Below are positions 9,333-17,914 of a stretch of 64,000 nucleotides of DNA, piece after piece; position 1 is the stretch's first letter, and every line of letters begins with the position of its first letter. Position numbers and translations under genes: made by a program. Under the pieces are notes generated by a model, which saw only the letters and a program-made list of their open reading frames with translations, was not told the origin of the DNA and searched no databases. Origin of the DNA: Tatumella citrea (GTDB taxonomy: Bacteria > Pseudomonadota > Gammaproteobacteria > Enterobacterales > Enterobacteriaceae); contig NZ_CP015579.1 of the NCBI RefSeq assembly GCF_002163585.1, positions 1,922,001-1,986,000 of the forward strand. The letters run 5' to 3'.

Positions 9333-10985
9333 ATGTCGCTACTAAAATCGATTCTTAAACAACATTTCCTGGCGATCAGCGGCATTATCCTGCTGAATCT
9401 GCTCAGTGCCTGCCTTGGCATCTTCACCATTTCTTATATCAATCAGACACTGTCTCATGAAAGTTCACTGTATGGCGGGCTGGCCCGACTGGCAGGGTTG
9501 CTGATTCTGCTGTTATTGATCACCCTGGCGGCACAATGGACACTCACGGCACTTGGTCATCATTTTATCTGGCAAAAACGAAGCCGGATGATTTTACAAA
9601 TGATGGCAACCCCACTGGATAAACTGGAACAGCAGGGCAATGGTGAATTACTGTCGCTGCTGGGGCCGGATATTCGTAATATTACTCTGGCATTTGTCCG
9701 GTTGCCGGAACTGATTCAGGGTGTGGTGCTGGGTGGCGTGGCTGTTATCTATCTTGGCTATCTGTCATTACCGGTACTGGCGATTGTGGTGGTCTGGATG
9801 GGCCTCACTTTTTATCTGGGATACCGGATGGTCGCCAGGGTCTATGAACATATCCGCCATGTCCGTGATTTTGAGAGTGATTTGCAGGATGTGTTTCAGG
9901 TAGTGATTCACGGTAAAAAAGAGCTGGGGCTGAATCCGGCCAGAGCCAGACATTTCTATGATAATGACTACCAGCAGGCAGCTCTGGGATACCGGCAACA
10001 TATTATTCGTGCCGATAGTTTTCATCTGTCGGCTATTAACTGGTCAAATATCATGATGCTGGGGCTGATTGGCCTGATTTTCCTGGCATCTCAGGCACTG
10101 GGCTGGATCTCAGAAACCATTGCCACCTCGTTCTCACTCACTGTGCTGTTTATGCGTTCCCCGCTGTTGCAGGCGATAGGCGCCTGGCCGACCTTGCTGA
10201 CCGGCGAGCTGGCGTTTAAAAAGATTAATGAGATTTTTCCGCCTCAGCCTGCGGAACAGCAGCGGGCTGCTGCACCGGTGCCGTCAGACTGGAAAACTCT
10301 GCACTGGGAGAATCTTCGCTGGAACTATCCGAAAACCGGATTTCAGGTAGGCCCGGTCAATGCCACTCTGCAACGTGGTGAAATCGTATTTATTATCGGA
10401 GCTAACGGTTCGGGGAAATCTACAGTCAGTCTGATGCTGGCCGGGTTATATCATGATCCACAGGCGCGGGTCTGGCTGGACGGAGAGCCGCTTGACAATG
10501 CGCGATTAAAATCGCTGTTTTCGGTGGTATTCACTCAACCCTATCTGTTTAAAACCTTGTTTGTCGATCCACAGCCGGGCGATCAGGCTCTGATGGAACA
10601 GTGGCTGGAAAAGATGGGGATGCAGGGCAAAATCAGTGTGGAAAACCATCATCTGAGTACCCTGGAACTGTCTCAGGGACAGAAAAAGCGGGTAGCATTG
10701 TTGCTGGCACTGGCCGAAAAACGCGACATTCTGTTTCTTGATGAATGGGCCGCCGAGCAGGACCCACAGTTCCGGCGCTATTTTTACCGCGAATTACTGC
10801 CGTGGTTCCAGGCTCAGGGCAAAACATTAATTATTATCAGTCACGATGATGATTACTTCGATGTTGCAGACCGGATTCTGGAAATGCACCAGGGACAGTT
10901 AAGCGAATTAACCGCTGAGCAACGGCTTAATGTTTCCAGAGATGTGATTTCTCAGCTGGGGCGCCGTCACACAGAACAGGGGTAA
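9333..10985 (+). CDS. yojI: YojI-type ABC exporter (fused membrane and ATPase domains; cyclic/lasso peptide family)
   Basis: A 550-residue half-transporter. Six membrane helices occupy roughly the first 290 residues, followed by an ATPase domain with Walker A GANGSGKS near 356-363, signature LSQGQKKR near 446, Walker B ILFLDEWAAEQDP and H-loop SHDD. It matches recalled E. coli YojI along its whole length (for example HIIRADSFHLSAINWSNIMM). E. coli YojI exports microcin J25, a lasso peptide that enters through the ferrichrome receptor FhuA. Its position between two hydroxamate receptor genes is therefore suggestive. No equivalent gene follows receptor copy 2. Confidence 0.9.
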   Translation: MSLLKSILKQHFLAISGIILLNLLSACLGIFTISYINQTLSHESSLYGGLARLAGLLILLLLITLAAQWTLTALGHHFIWQKRSRMILQMMATPLDKLEQQGNGELLSLLGPDIRNITLAFVRLPELIQGVVLGGVAVIYLGYLSLPVLAIVVVWMGLTFYLGYRMVARVYEHIRHVRDFESDLQDVFQVVIHGKKELGLNPARARHFYDNDYQQAALGYRQHIIRADSFHLSAINWSNIMMLGLIGLIFLASQALGWISETIATSFSLTVLFMRSPLLQAIGAWPTLLTGELAFKKINEIFPPQPAEQQRAAAPVPSDWKTLHWENLRWNYPKTGFQVGPVNATLQRGEIVFIIGANGSGKSTVSLMLAGLYHDPQARVWLDGEPLDNARLKSLFSVVFTQPYLFKTLFVDPQPGDQALMEQWLEKMGMQGKISVENHHLSTLELSQGQKKRVALLLALAEKRDILFLDEWAAEQDPQFRRYFYRELLPWFQAQGKTLIIISHDDDYFDVADRILEMHQGQLSELTAEQRLNVSRDVISQLGRRHTEQG

Positions 10986-10992
10986 CTAAACG

Positions 10993-11016
10993 GGCGCCCG
11001 GAGTCAGCCGGGCGCC
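10993..11016. terminator. relic terminator hairpin after yojI
   Basis: A 9-bp stem (GGCGCCCGG and its complement) with a 6-base loop but no T tract. It aligns with the terminator hairpin of the intact cytochrome c operon at 13687-13712 and so belongs to the duplicated segment. Confidence 0.6.
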
Positions 11017-11040
11017 TGCAGCAGAATCGTCTGTGAGTGC

Positions 11041-11172
11041 AGTTTGCGCCACAATTCCACCATCATTTCACCCGCTTTCAACTGCAAAGCTACGGTAACC
11101 TCCGCTATCATTCCGTTTTTTGTCATTACCAACAACAAACAGGCTACGCAGCCTTCCGGTAATATCCTGACA
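11041..11172 (-). pseudogene. remnant of the 3' end of a dehydrogenase cytochrome c gene
   Basis: The minus-strand translation VRILPEG...NGMIAEVTV...MMVE.WRK lines up without gaps with the last about 44 residues of the intact cytochrome c subunit (VKVLREG...GGMIAAVIV...VMVKSRRK at 13743-13880). The nucleotide match is also clear by eye, yet there is no start, no haem motif and the membrane anchor carries charged substitutions. The fragment is dead. It marks the right end of an ancient tandem duplication. Confidence 0.75.
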
Positions 11173-11226
11173 CTGCCAGTGGTGCAGGGAGAAGGGGCCA
11201 AAATACAACACGTTAACCCTTTTATG

Positions 11227-11262
11227 CCGGTTAAGTGGTTATTTCAAATGCGTGAAATGGCC
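11227..11262 (-). pseudogene. remnant of the 5' end of fhuF
   Basis: Read on the minus strand, this stretch aligns with the first about 11 codons of fhuF and its leader (compare 6864-6900); about two thirds of positions agree, and the start codon is now ATT. Together with the cytochrome c relic at 11041-11172 it brackets the junction of the duplication, which must lie within about 11173-11226. Confidence 0.55.
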
Positions 11263-11300
11263 TTTTCTGCTGTCCGCAATAAAATCATCTGAATATTAAT

Positions 11301-11319
11301 GCAAATGATAACAAGTTAC
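11301..11319. promoter_or_regulatory. Fur-box-like site before receptor copy 2
   Basis: GCAAATGATAACAAGTTAC differs from the site at 6940 at only three positions, and the identical flank TTACATTACTATCTTACG follows in both. Conservation against a drifting background supports iron control of both receptors. Confidence 0.65.
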
Positions 11320-11426
11320 ATTACTATCTTACGCTTTATACCAATTGTTACCGGTTATGTTTAAAAACTTACACTTTGAAGGCATTCCCTTTCCGGTTAG
11401 TTCATAATTTTAAACCAGGCAAACAG

Positions 11427-13622
11427 ATGAAAAGACGTGGCAGTAACCTTAAACCCGGCAAGCTGAGACAGGCAGTGTTAATGGCATTATTGCCGATCAG
11501 TACCTACGCGCTGGCGGCAGATAACAACAGTGCTAACAGCAAAGATAATACGCTGGTGGTTCGGGCCAAACCAAATTCAGATACTACCAATAACGGACAG
11601 GATCAGGTGCCGGCCTTTCTTGACGGGGGCATTGCTAACGGAGCCAGACTTGGGGTGCTGGGTGAGCAGAAAGCGCTGGATGTACCGTTTAATGTCATCA
11701 GCTATACCTCAAAACTGATAGTCAGCCAGCAGGCCAGAACGCTTCAGGATGTAGTTAAGAACGATTCATCCATTCAGAACGTCCGGGGCTATGGTAACTT
11801 TTCACAAGGTTTCCGAATCCGTGGCTTTGATCTGTACGGTGACGATATTGCAATGAATGGTCTGTACGGAATTTTGCCGCGACAAATTCTGCCACTGGAA
11901 GATGTGGAACGGGTCGAAGTTATTAAAGGTTCCAGTGCCTTTATGAACGGTGTCCCGGCTGCCGGAACCGGAGTGGGTGGTAATATTAATATCGAATCTA
12001 AACATGCCACCAGCGTTCCGACCCGCCGGGTGAGCGTGGATTACACTTCGCGTAAGCAGCCAGGTGTCAGTGCCGATATCGGACAACGCTTCGGTGATAA
12101 TGATCAGTTTGGTGTGCGGTTCAACGTCGTTGATCGTGAAGGTGAAACTGAAATCCACAACGAGAAAGATCGTACTACCGGAGCCTTCCTCGGTCTGGAT
12201 TATCATGGAGATAAACTGGAAAGCTCGCTGGATCTTGGCTACGTCAAAAGCTCAATTCATAACGGCCGCCAGGGTATTAAACTAAAAAGTACTTTGACCG
12301 AAATACCGGCAGTACCTGACCCGCGTACCAATTACGGTCAACCCTGGAATTATGCCGACCTGACGACCCGTTATGCAATGCTGAAGAATGACTATCATCT
12401 GAATGATGACTGGGTTTTCTACAGTGCAATCGGTGCTAACCATACCAATGAATGGTCAGCCAGTGCCTCTCCTGTGGTATCGGATCTGCAGGGCGATTCC
12501 ACCATGAACCGGCTGGATACTCACTACACCGCCGACACACTGACAGGAATGGCAGGAGTTCGTGGTAAGTTCTATACTGGCCCGGTCAGCCATCAAATCA
12601 ACGTCGGATACTCAGGAATTTATAATCGGGCGGCAAGTGCCTATGAGATGTCAGGTGCTTTTACAGGGCCAAATATCTATAACCCGTCAAATGTTTATGC
12701 CGGAGATATGATCTATTTCGGCGGCCACATGCAGGCACCATCAGTACGTAGTCGTACCACCAATAACGGTGCTTCATTCTCTGATACCGTTGGTGTATTA
12801 GACGATAAACTGCTGTTTACCGTAGGGACCCGTTACCAGAAAATTAGGGTACGTAATTATGAGTACACAGGAGCTGAAGATACCGATGCTGCGTTCGATG
12901 CACACCGCTGGTCACCGGTGTACGGAGTGGTGTGGAAAGCACAGGACTGGTTATCTTTGTATGCTAACCATATCGAAGGTTTACAGGCATCACCGGCGGC
13001 ACCATCCAATTCACTGAATGCCGGACAGGTTCCCGGGATCGGTCGTACCCGGCAAAATGAAGTCGGACTTAAAGTACAAAGAGAGATATTTGGCGGAAAT
13101 CTGGCCGTATTTGATATGCGTAAAATGGTGGGGCGGCTGGACAGTGACCAGTATTACCGTCTGACCGGAGAGCAGCGAAACCAGGGTATTGAAGTTAACG
13201 TATTTGGTGAACCGATCCTTGGCTGGCGTGTTAATGCTGGCAGCACGTGGCTGAGACCAGTAATGCATAATACCAGTGACGGCTCCAGTGGTAAGGATGC
13301 CGTGGGTGTTGCACATAATCAGTGGGTGCTGGGTTCGGAATGGGATCTGCCAGGTCTGCAAGGCGTAACGGTCTCTGGTACATTAATTCATACCAGCCAC
13401 CAGTATTATGATATTGAAAACACGATGAAGTTGCCTTCCTGGACGAGACTTGATCTTGGGGTACAGTACGTGATGCCGTTGCAGTCTACCCGACTGACCT
13501 GGCGTGCAGGTCTTGAAAACGTCACCAATAAGAAATACTGGGAAACCGTTGGTCAGAGCAATGGCTATCTGACTCAGGGCGATCCGCGTACGGTGAAACT
13601 GTCAATGAGTGTCGATTTCTAA
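11427..13622 (+). CDS. TonB-dependent hydroxamate siderophore receptor (copy 2)
   Basis: A 731-residue paralogue of the receptor at 7068. I chose the ATG at 11427 because it matches the start of copy 1 in both sequence and the upstream AGGC; a frame from 11376 is open but has no counterpart. Signal peptide (STYALAA), TonB box NTLVVRA and plug are nearly identical to copy 1. Differences cluster in segments that should be outer loops, for example before SVRSR, before FDAHRW and around VGRLDSD. It probably binds a related but different ferric hydroxamate. A third receptor-type gene was not seen. Confidence 0.9.
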   Translation: MKRRGSNLKPGKLRQAVLMALLPISTYALAADNNSANSKDNTLVVRAKPNSDTTNNGQDQVPAFLDGGIANGARLGVLGEQKALDVPFNVISYTSKLIVSQQARTLQDVVKNDSSIQNVRGYGNFSQGFRIRGFDLYGDDIAMNGLYGILPRQILPLEDVERVEVIKGSSAFMNGVPAAGTGVGGNINIESKHATSVPTRRVSVDYTSRKQPGVSADIGQRFGDNDQFGVRFNVVDREGETEIHNEKDRTTGAFLGLDYHGDKLESSLDLGYVKSSIHNGRQGIKLKSTLTEIPAVPDPRTNYGQPWNYADLTTRYAMLKNDYHLNDDWVFYSAIGANHTNEWSASASPVVSDLQGDSTMNRLDTHYTADTLTGMAGVRGKFYTGPVSHQINVGYSGIYNRAASAYEMSGAFTGPNIYNPSNVYAGDMIYFGGHMQAPSVRSRTTNNGASFSDTVGVLDDKLLFTVGTRYQKIRVRNYEYTGAEDTDAAFDAHRWSPVYGVVWKAQDWLSLYANHIEGLQASPAAPSNSLNAGQVPGIGRTRQNEVGLKVQREIFGGNLAVFDMRKMVGRLDSDQYYRLTGEQRNQGIEVNVFGEPILGWRVNAGSTWLRPVMHNTSDGSSGKDAVGVAHNQWVLGSEWDLPGLQGVTVSGTLIHTSHQYYDIENTMKLPSWTRLDLGVQYVMPLQSTRLTWRAGLENVTNKKYWETVGQSNGYLTQGDPRTVKLSMSVDF

Positions 13623-13646
13623 TCTCCTCCTGCTATATTTCTGTTA

Positions 13647-13672
13647 ACCCGTCGGTAACTCTGGCGGGTGTT
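13647..13672 (+). terminator. weak terminator after receptor copy 2
   Basis: A 7-bp stem ACCCGTC/GGCGGGT (one G-T pair) with a 9-base loop and a short T run. It aligns with the strong terminator at 9294 after copy 1 but has decayed. Confidence 0.5.
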
Positions 13673-13681
13673 TACTTAGAT

Positions 13682-13712
13682 AAAAAAGGCGTCCGGGGTT
13701 AACCGGACGCCT
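13682..13712 (-). terminator. rho-independent terminator of the first dehydrogenase operon
   Basis: A 10-bp stem AGGCGTCCGG/CCGGACGCCT with a 6-base loop. Read on the minus strand it is followed by TTTTTT. It ends the small/large/cytochrome operon that stops at 13739. Confidence 0.85.
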
Positions 13713-13738
13713 GTGTCACTCAGCAAAGTTAAGCCGGT

Positions 13739-15094
13739 TTAACGGCGTTTACGCCGCGATTTAACCATCACTCCGCCCACTATCAGCAGTAATACCACGA
13801 TCACCGCAGCTATCATCCCGCCTTTGGCAATCGCCAGTAACGGAGATGGTGCTCCACCTTCCCGTAATACCTTAACTCTGTCTGCGGTGGTCTGAACACC
13901 GGCATCGCCAAAGGTTTTAAACAGGTAGTTGGTCAGGGTGGCAATCTGTTGATCATTCATGGCAGTTTTAAACGACGGCATAGCCTGGCCCTGAGTCGGA
14001 GTCAGGCCGTCCAGGATAGCCATGACTGCGTTATCCGCTACCGGACGATGCAGCGCGGCGTTACCATATAAAGCCGGTAAGCCATTGCTGCCCTGACCAG
14101 AGGCCTGGTGGCAGGTGGAGCAGTGAGCTTCATACAGCTTCGCGCCATCAGAAGCTGTTCCATTCATCAGCGCAAAATCGGACACTACCGGGGCACTGGC
14201 AGGTACCTGGCCCGGAGCGGCATTGGCTGACTGAGGCTTCACGGAACGCACATAGGTCACTATCGCATTAATATCTGACTGAGAAAGTTTACTAAAGCTT
14301 TTATCGATAGCTTCCAGCATCGGGCCGCCAGCCTGAGAACCGTTCGGTGAACGACCGGTAGACAGATAAGTGGCTAAATCACTGGCTGACCATTTGCCAA
14401 TCCCTGCATGGGCATCCGGGGTAATATTTGGTGCAAACCAGGTACCGAGAGAAGCACCAGCCAGCGCCTGGCCAGACTCTTCAGCCATCAAAGCATTACG
14501 CGGGGTATGGCAGGTGGAGCAGTGAGCCAGACCCTGAACCAGATAAGCGCCGCGGTTCCATTCTGCTGACTGGTTACTGTCTGGCGTAAATGGTTTGTCT
14601 CCGGCAAAAATCAGGTTCCAGCCCGCCATCGACAGACGAATATTGAACGGGAATGGCAGGGCAGTTTGCGGGCCTTTCTCATCCACAGGCGCAACGCCAT
14701 GCATGAAATAAGCATACAGAGCCTGCATATCCTCATCGGAAATTTTGGCATAAGAAGTGTAAGGCATCGCCGGATAGAGATTGGCGCCGTCTTTTCTTAC
14801 TCCCTGACGAACCGCTTTTTCAAACTCCTGCAGCGAGTAATCGCCAATGCCGGAGGTTTTTGACGGAGTGATATTGGTGGAGAATATCTTGCCAATCGGT
14901 GTGGCAATAGCCAGACCGCCGGCAAAAGGTTTTCCTCCGCTGGTGGTATGACAGGCAGCACAGTCACCGGCTACCGAAAGATACTGTCCTTTTGCGATCA
15001 GGCTCTGAGCATTGCTGTCTTCAGCCATGGCGGCACTATTCAGCATGATCCCGGCCAGGGCACCCGCGATACACAGGGAAAGCAGTTTTTTCAT
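13739..15094 (-). CDS. membrane-anchored tri-haem cytochrome c subunit of a gluconate/ketogluconate-type dehydrogenase (set 1)
   Basis: A 451-residue periplasmic cytochrome with signal peptide MKKLLSLCIAGALAG...AMAE and three CXXCH haem c sites (CAACH at 45-49, CSTCH near 191 and near 323). A C-terminal hydrophobic anchor ends in the basic tail KSRRKRR. It passes electrons from the FAD subunit to ubiquinone. The family includes the cytochromes of gluconate 2-dehydrogenase, 2-ketogluconate dehydrogenase and other FAD alditol dehydrogenases. Last gene of a three-gene operon; only 11 bases separate it from the FAD subunit gene. The exact sugar-acid substrate cannot be read from sequence. Confidence 0.9.
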   Translation of the reverse strand: MKKLLSLCIAGALAGIMLNSAAMAEDSNAQSLIAKGQYLSVAGDCAACHTTSGGKPFAGGLAIATPIGKIFSTNITPSKTSGIGDYSLQEFEKAVRQGVRKDGANLYPAMPYTSYAKISDEDMQALYAYFMHGVAPVDEKGPQTALPFPFNIRLSMAGWNLIFAGDKPFTPDSNQSAEWNRGAYLVQGLAHCSTCHTPRNALMAEESGQALAGASLGTWFAPNITPDAHAGIGKWSASDLATYLSTGRSPNGSQAGGPMLEAIDKSFSKLSQSDINAIVTYVRSVKPQSANAAPGQVPASAPVVSDFALMNGTASDGAKLYEAHCSTCHQASGQGSNGLPALYGNAALHRPVADNAVMAILDGLTPTQGQAMPSFKTAMNDQQIATLTNYLFKTFGDAGVQTTADRVKVLREGGAPSPLLAIAKGGMIAAVIVVLLLIVGGVMVKSRRKRR

Positions 15095-15105
15095 GATGGC
15101 TCTCC

Positions 15106-16710
15106 TCAGATTTTGCCAAGAATGGCGTCAGCGGTGCGTAAGCCCAGAGCACAGGCGGTCAGCGTGGAGTTAGCAGTGGCCACTGTTGGCATCACCCCGG
15201 TAGACACCATATACAGGTTGTCGTATTCCCAGGCTTTACCCACATGGTCGGTCACTGAGGTTTTTTCATCGGTGCCCATTGCCAGGGTTCCGGTGATGTG
15301 TTGGTTGTTGCTATACACACCCGGAGTCGAATAACGGACATTCGTGGCACCCAGCATGCGGGCGATATCGGCATAGACTTCCAGCGAGTGCTGCATGCCT
15401 TTCTCGATATATTCATCAAAAGAGTACGAGAACGCAGGAACCGGCAGACCGAGGGCATCTTTTTTACGGGTGCTCAGCATGGTGCGGTTTTTCGGATCAG
15501 GTAACTGCTCCAGAACGTTTTTAATGCTCAGTTCATGTGAGGCGCGATACAGAATAGCGCTGTCCAGATCGGCTCCGGTCAGGCCTTCTTTAATCGCTCC
15601 GGCAGTAACACCGGCAACCCGTGAGGAGTTAGAGATATCAATACGGAAAGCCGCTGACTCTGAACGGAATGCACCATCACGCAATTGCTGGATAGATGAA
15701 GGGCTCATCGGTCCACGACCTGGCCAGAGAGGCTCGTCTACGTAGAAAGTTGCGGAATTCGACGGGTGATCCATCAGATTACGTCCCAGCTGATCATAGT
15801 TATTGCATAACCCATTCGGGTTTTTATCATCGGCTGACAGCATCAGAATACGTGGGGTTTCGACAGCGTTAGCCGCCATCACGAAGATTTCAGCTTCGAC
15901 ACGATGCGATTGTTTATTCCAGTCATAGTAGTGCAGAGCAGTAATTTTACCGTGACTGTTATGTTCAAGCTTATAAACAACTGCCTGAGGGATCAGTTTA
16001 ACCCCGGCAATCTCAGCGGCAGCAGCAGCAATACCGCCGTGATACTGTGCATCAATCGGGCAGATTGGCATACAGTTATTATTGCCGCAACACTGTGGAC
16101 GACCGTCATAAGGAACGGAGTTACGACCGGTGGTGTTGGTCAGAACTTCATATTTGGGTGCCAGTCGCGCGGTGACCCGTTGTTCAAGATAAGACATTTT
16201 CACCCCTTCCATCGGATAGGGATGCTTGCGCGGCGAGTATTTAGCCATTTCTGCAGGACCGGAAACACCCCACAAAATCTCGGCTTCATAATAATAGGGT
16301 TCCAGATCTTCATAACTGATCGGCCAGTCACGACCCACGCCATACTGTGATTTCAGTCGAAAATCATTCGGAACCAGGCGCCAGGCCTGAGCTGCCCAGT
16401 GCCAGCTGGTGCCACCGACAACACGCAAATATTCCGGCTTGTAATCTTTAGGCCCTGTCTGGTCTAAATAGCCGTTATCTTCCGGCTTATAGTCAGGAAA
16501 TGGTGCGATTTCAGAGTTTGGGTACGGGGCGATAAAATCGTCTTTACGTGCCGAATGGCGAAAATTGCTGACAATCTGGTCACGCTGAATACGCGGACCT
16601 GCTTCCAGCATCAGAACTTTACGTCCTGCCAAAGCCAGTTTTCTGGCTGTTAACGAACCTACAACGCCGGAACCAATCACGACGATGTCAGTAGAAATAG
16701 TCTCAGACAT
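15106..16710 (-). CDS. FAD-dependent GMC oxidoreductase, large subunit of a gluconate/ketogluconate-type dehydrogenase (set 1)
   Basis: Catalytic subunit of about 534 residues. The FAD-binding motif IGSGVVGS lies at residues 12-19 with LEAG at the end of the second strand. A cysteine cluster CCGNNNCMPICPI near 205-217, typical of this family, is proposed to carry an iron-sulfur cluster. GMC-C residues (NQHITGTLAMG and ANSTLT) lie near the C-terminus. A GTG five codons earlier (16725) is open, but the ATG at 16710 gives the usual family start. It has no own signal peptide, so export would ride on the TAT signal of the small subunit. Confidence 0.9.
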   Translation of the reverse strand: MSETISTDIVVIGSGVVGSLTARKLALAGRKVLMLEAGPRIQRDQIVSNFRHSARKDDFIAPYPNSEIAPFPDYKPEDNGYLDQTGPKDYKPEYLRVVGGTSWHWAAQAWRLVPNDFRLKSQYGVGRDWPISYEDLEPYYYEAEILWGVSGPAEMAKYSPRKHPYPMEGVKMSYLEQRVTARLAPKYEVLTNTTGRNSVPYDGRPQCCGNNNCMPICPIDAQYHGGIAAAAAEIAGVKLIPQAVVYKLEHNSHGKITALHYYDWNKQSHRVEAEIFVMAANAVETPRILMLSADDKNPNGLCNNYDQLGRNLMDHPSNSATFYVDEPLWPGRGPMSPSSIQQLRDGAFRSESAAFRIDISNSSRVAGVTAGAIKEGLTGADLDSAILYRASHELSIKNVLEQLPDPKNRTMLSTRKKDALGLPVPAFSYSFDEYIEKGMQHSLEVYADIARMLGATNVRYSTPGVYSNNQHITGTLAMGTDEKTSVTDHVGKAWEYDNLYMVSTGVMPTVATANSTLTACALGLRTADAILGKI

Positions 16711-16762
16711 TCCTTCACTTCTCACAGTTTATAAGTTTGATCACGCTTGCTGAGCGTCGGAG

Positions 16763-17266
16763 TTAAAAAGGTTTTGTGGCCCAACTGCCATAGGCGCCAT
16801 AGGCGTAGGTAGGCGGGTTCAGCACCGATGCAACTTCCTGATTTGCCAGAGCATCGACATAGGTGACGCAGACAGCTTTGTCGCCGCTGCCGGCAATACC
16901 CAGATACCAGCCGGTCAGAATCAGTGCCGGTAATCCGGCCAGATCCGCGACAGAGCTGTCGGCGGTCAGACGTTTCTGCAGGTCAGCTGCCGGGACGGAA
17001 TTAGCAGTGATCCACTGTTTCAGGCGAGCCAGTTGCTGTGGGAAGCGGCTATCAATTTTCGTGAAGGCAGAAAAAAGCGCGCTACTAAATTCAGCCGATA
17101 AAGTATTGCGGCCGGTTAACAACCTGGATATATCGTTAAAGTCGCTGTTTGCAGGAGTATCCGCGAATGCCGGTAAAATACCAGACGGAAGTAATGTTGT
17201 GGCGGCCAATGCCCCCATCCCCTGCAATATGCGCCTGCGCGATATCATATTTAACATATCAATCAT
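16763..17266 (-). CDS. TAT-exported small subunit of the FAD dehydrogenase complex (set 1)
   Basis: The 167-residue product starts MIDMLNMISRRRILQGMG, a twin-arginine signal (R10-R12) followed by a hydrophobic stretch and a cleavage-type ADT. The mature part has the features of the sorbitol/gluconate dehydrogenase small-subunit family (FNDISRLLTGR, GWYLGI, and a C-terminal PPTYAYGAYGSWATKP). It chaperones and exports the folded FAD subunit encoded 52 bases downstream. AGGA sits 8 bases before the ATG at 17266. First gene of the operon. Confidence 0.85.
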   Translation of the reverse strand: MIDMLNMISRRRILQGMGALAATTLLPSGILPAFADTPANSDFNDISRLLTGRNTLSAEFSSALFSAFTKIDSRFPQQLARLKQWITANSVPAADLQKRLTADSSVADLAGLPALILTGWYLGIAGSGDKAVCVTYVDALANQEVASVLNPPTYAYGAYGSWATKPF

Positions 17267-17363
17267 TCAGGCTTCCTGATGTTATTTATTTTGCTCACTG
17301 AAAAGTGTGTAAAAAGAGACACGTTGCGTATTTAAAGTTAACAATTTTGCATCGGTTAACTAA

Positions 17364-17375
17364 TAACGGCCGTTA
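17364..17375. promoter_or_regulatory. operator-like palindrome upstream of dehydrogenase set 1
   Basis: TAACGGCCGTTA is a perfect 12-base palindrome about 100 bases upstream of the small-subunit gene. Two GTTAAC hexamers (17337 and 17355) lie beside it. A LacI/GntR-like operator is possible; the regulator is not identified. Confidence 0.35.
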
Positions 17376-17627
17376 GTATAATCATTTGCGTAACGCCAAA
17401 ACACACAGATTTTAACAGTGCTGTTAAGCAAAAACGGACAGGGGGTGGAGAATAGGTGATCTTGTGGAAGCGGTTACACTGCCTGGTACAGAGCGTTTTT
17501 GGAAAATAAATCAATAAATCATGTTGTTGCACAGGCTGTCTGATGCGACGACTATCATTCCTGAAATGTTAAAAGGATAACAAAAACCCCACAGACTGTA
17601 ATGTAACAAAATAATACAGAAATGGTT

Positions 17628-17706
17628 GCTACCGGGTGCAATTTTTTCGCTACCGGGTGCAATAAATTTACGCAATCGGGTGCAAAAAAAATGCCGACGG
17701 TTGCAA
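17628..17706. repeat. four direct repeats with about 21-base period
   Basis: Units GCTACCGGGTGCAA (17628), GCTACCGGGTGCAA (17649), GCAATCGGGTGCAA (17672) and GCCGACGGTTGCAA (17693) are separated by A/T-rich spacers, with starts 21, 23 and 21 bases apart, close to two helical turns. They lie in the 648-base gap between dehydrogenase set 1 and the amidohydrolase gene. No reading frame here is convincing. A regulator binding cooperatively on one DNA face is the simplest reading. Confidence 0.6.
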
Positions 17707-17914
17707 AGTTTTTCACCGGCGGTGAACAGCTGAAAACTATTCAGGGCGATATATTTTATCTTTTTTAAACCCCATATTTTTATCGCAGCTAATAAGATTA
17801 AAAAAAACGATAAAATATAAGCTGCAGGCGGCGAATTCTGCTTATTTTTTAGAAAATGCCTGATATTCTGAGAGTGGAAATGCAAACACAATAAACAGAA
17901 CAAGAGAGAGCACT

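Noticed and set aside
11044..11292. 82-codon plus-strand frame in the duplication scar
   Set aside because: The region is fully explained by relics of the cytochrome c and fhuF genes, both on the minus strand.
17511..17903. 130-codon minus-strand frame in the gap upstream of the amidohydrolase gene
   Set aside because: It spans the direct-repeat array, has low-complexity AT-rich content, no ribosome-binding site and no recognisable family; the repeats explain the sequence better.
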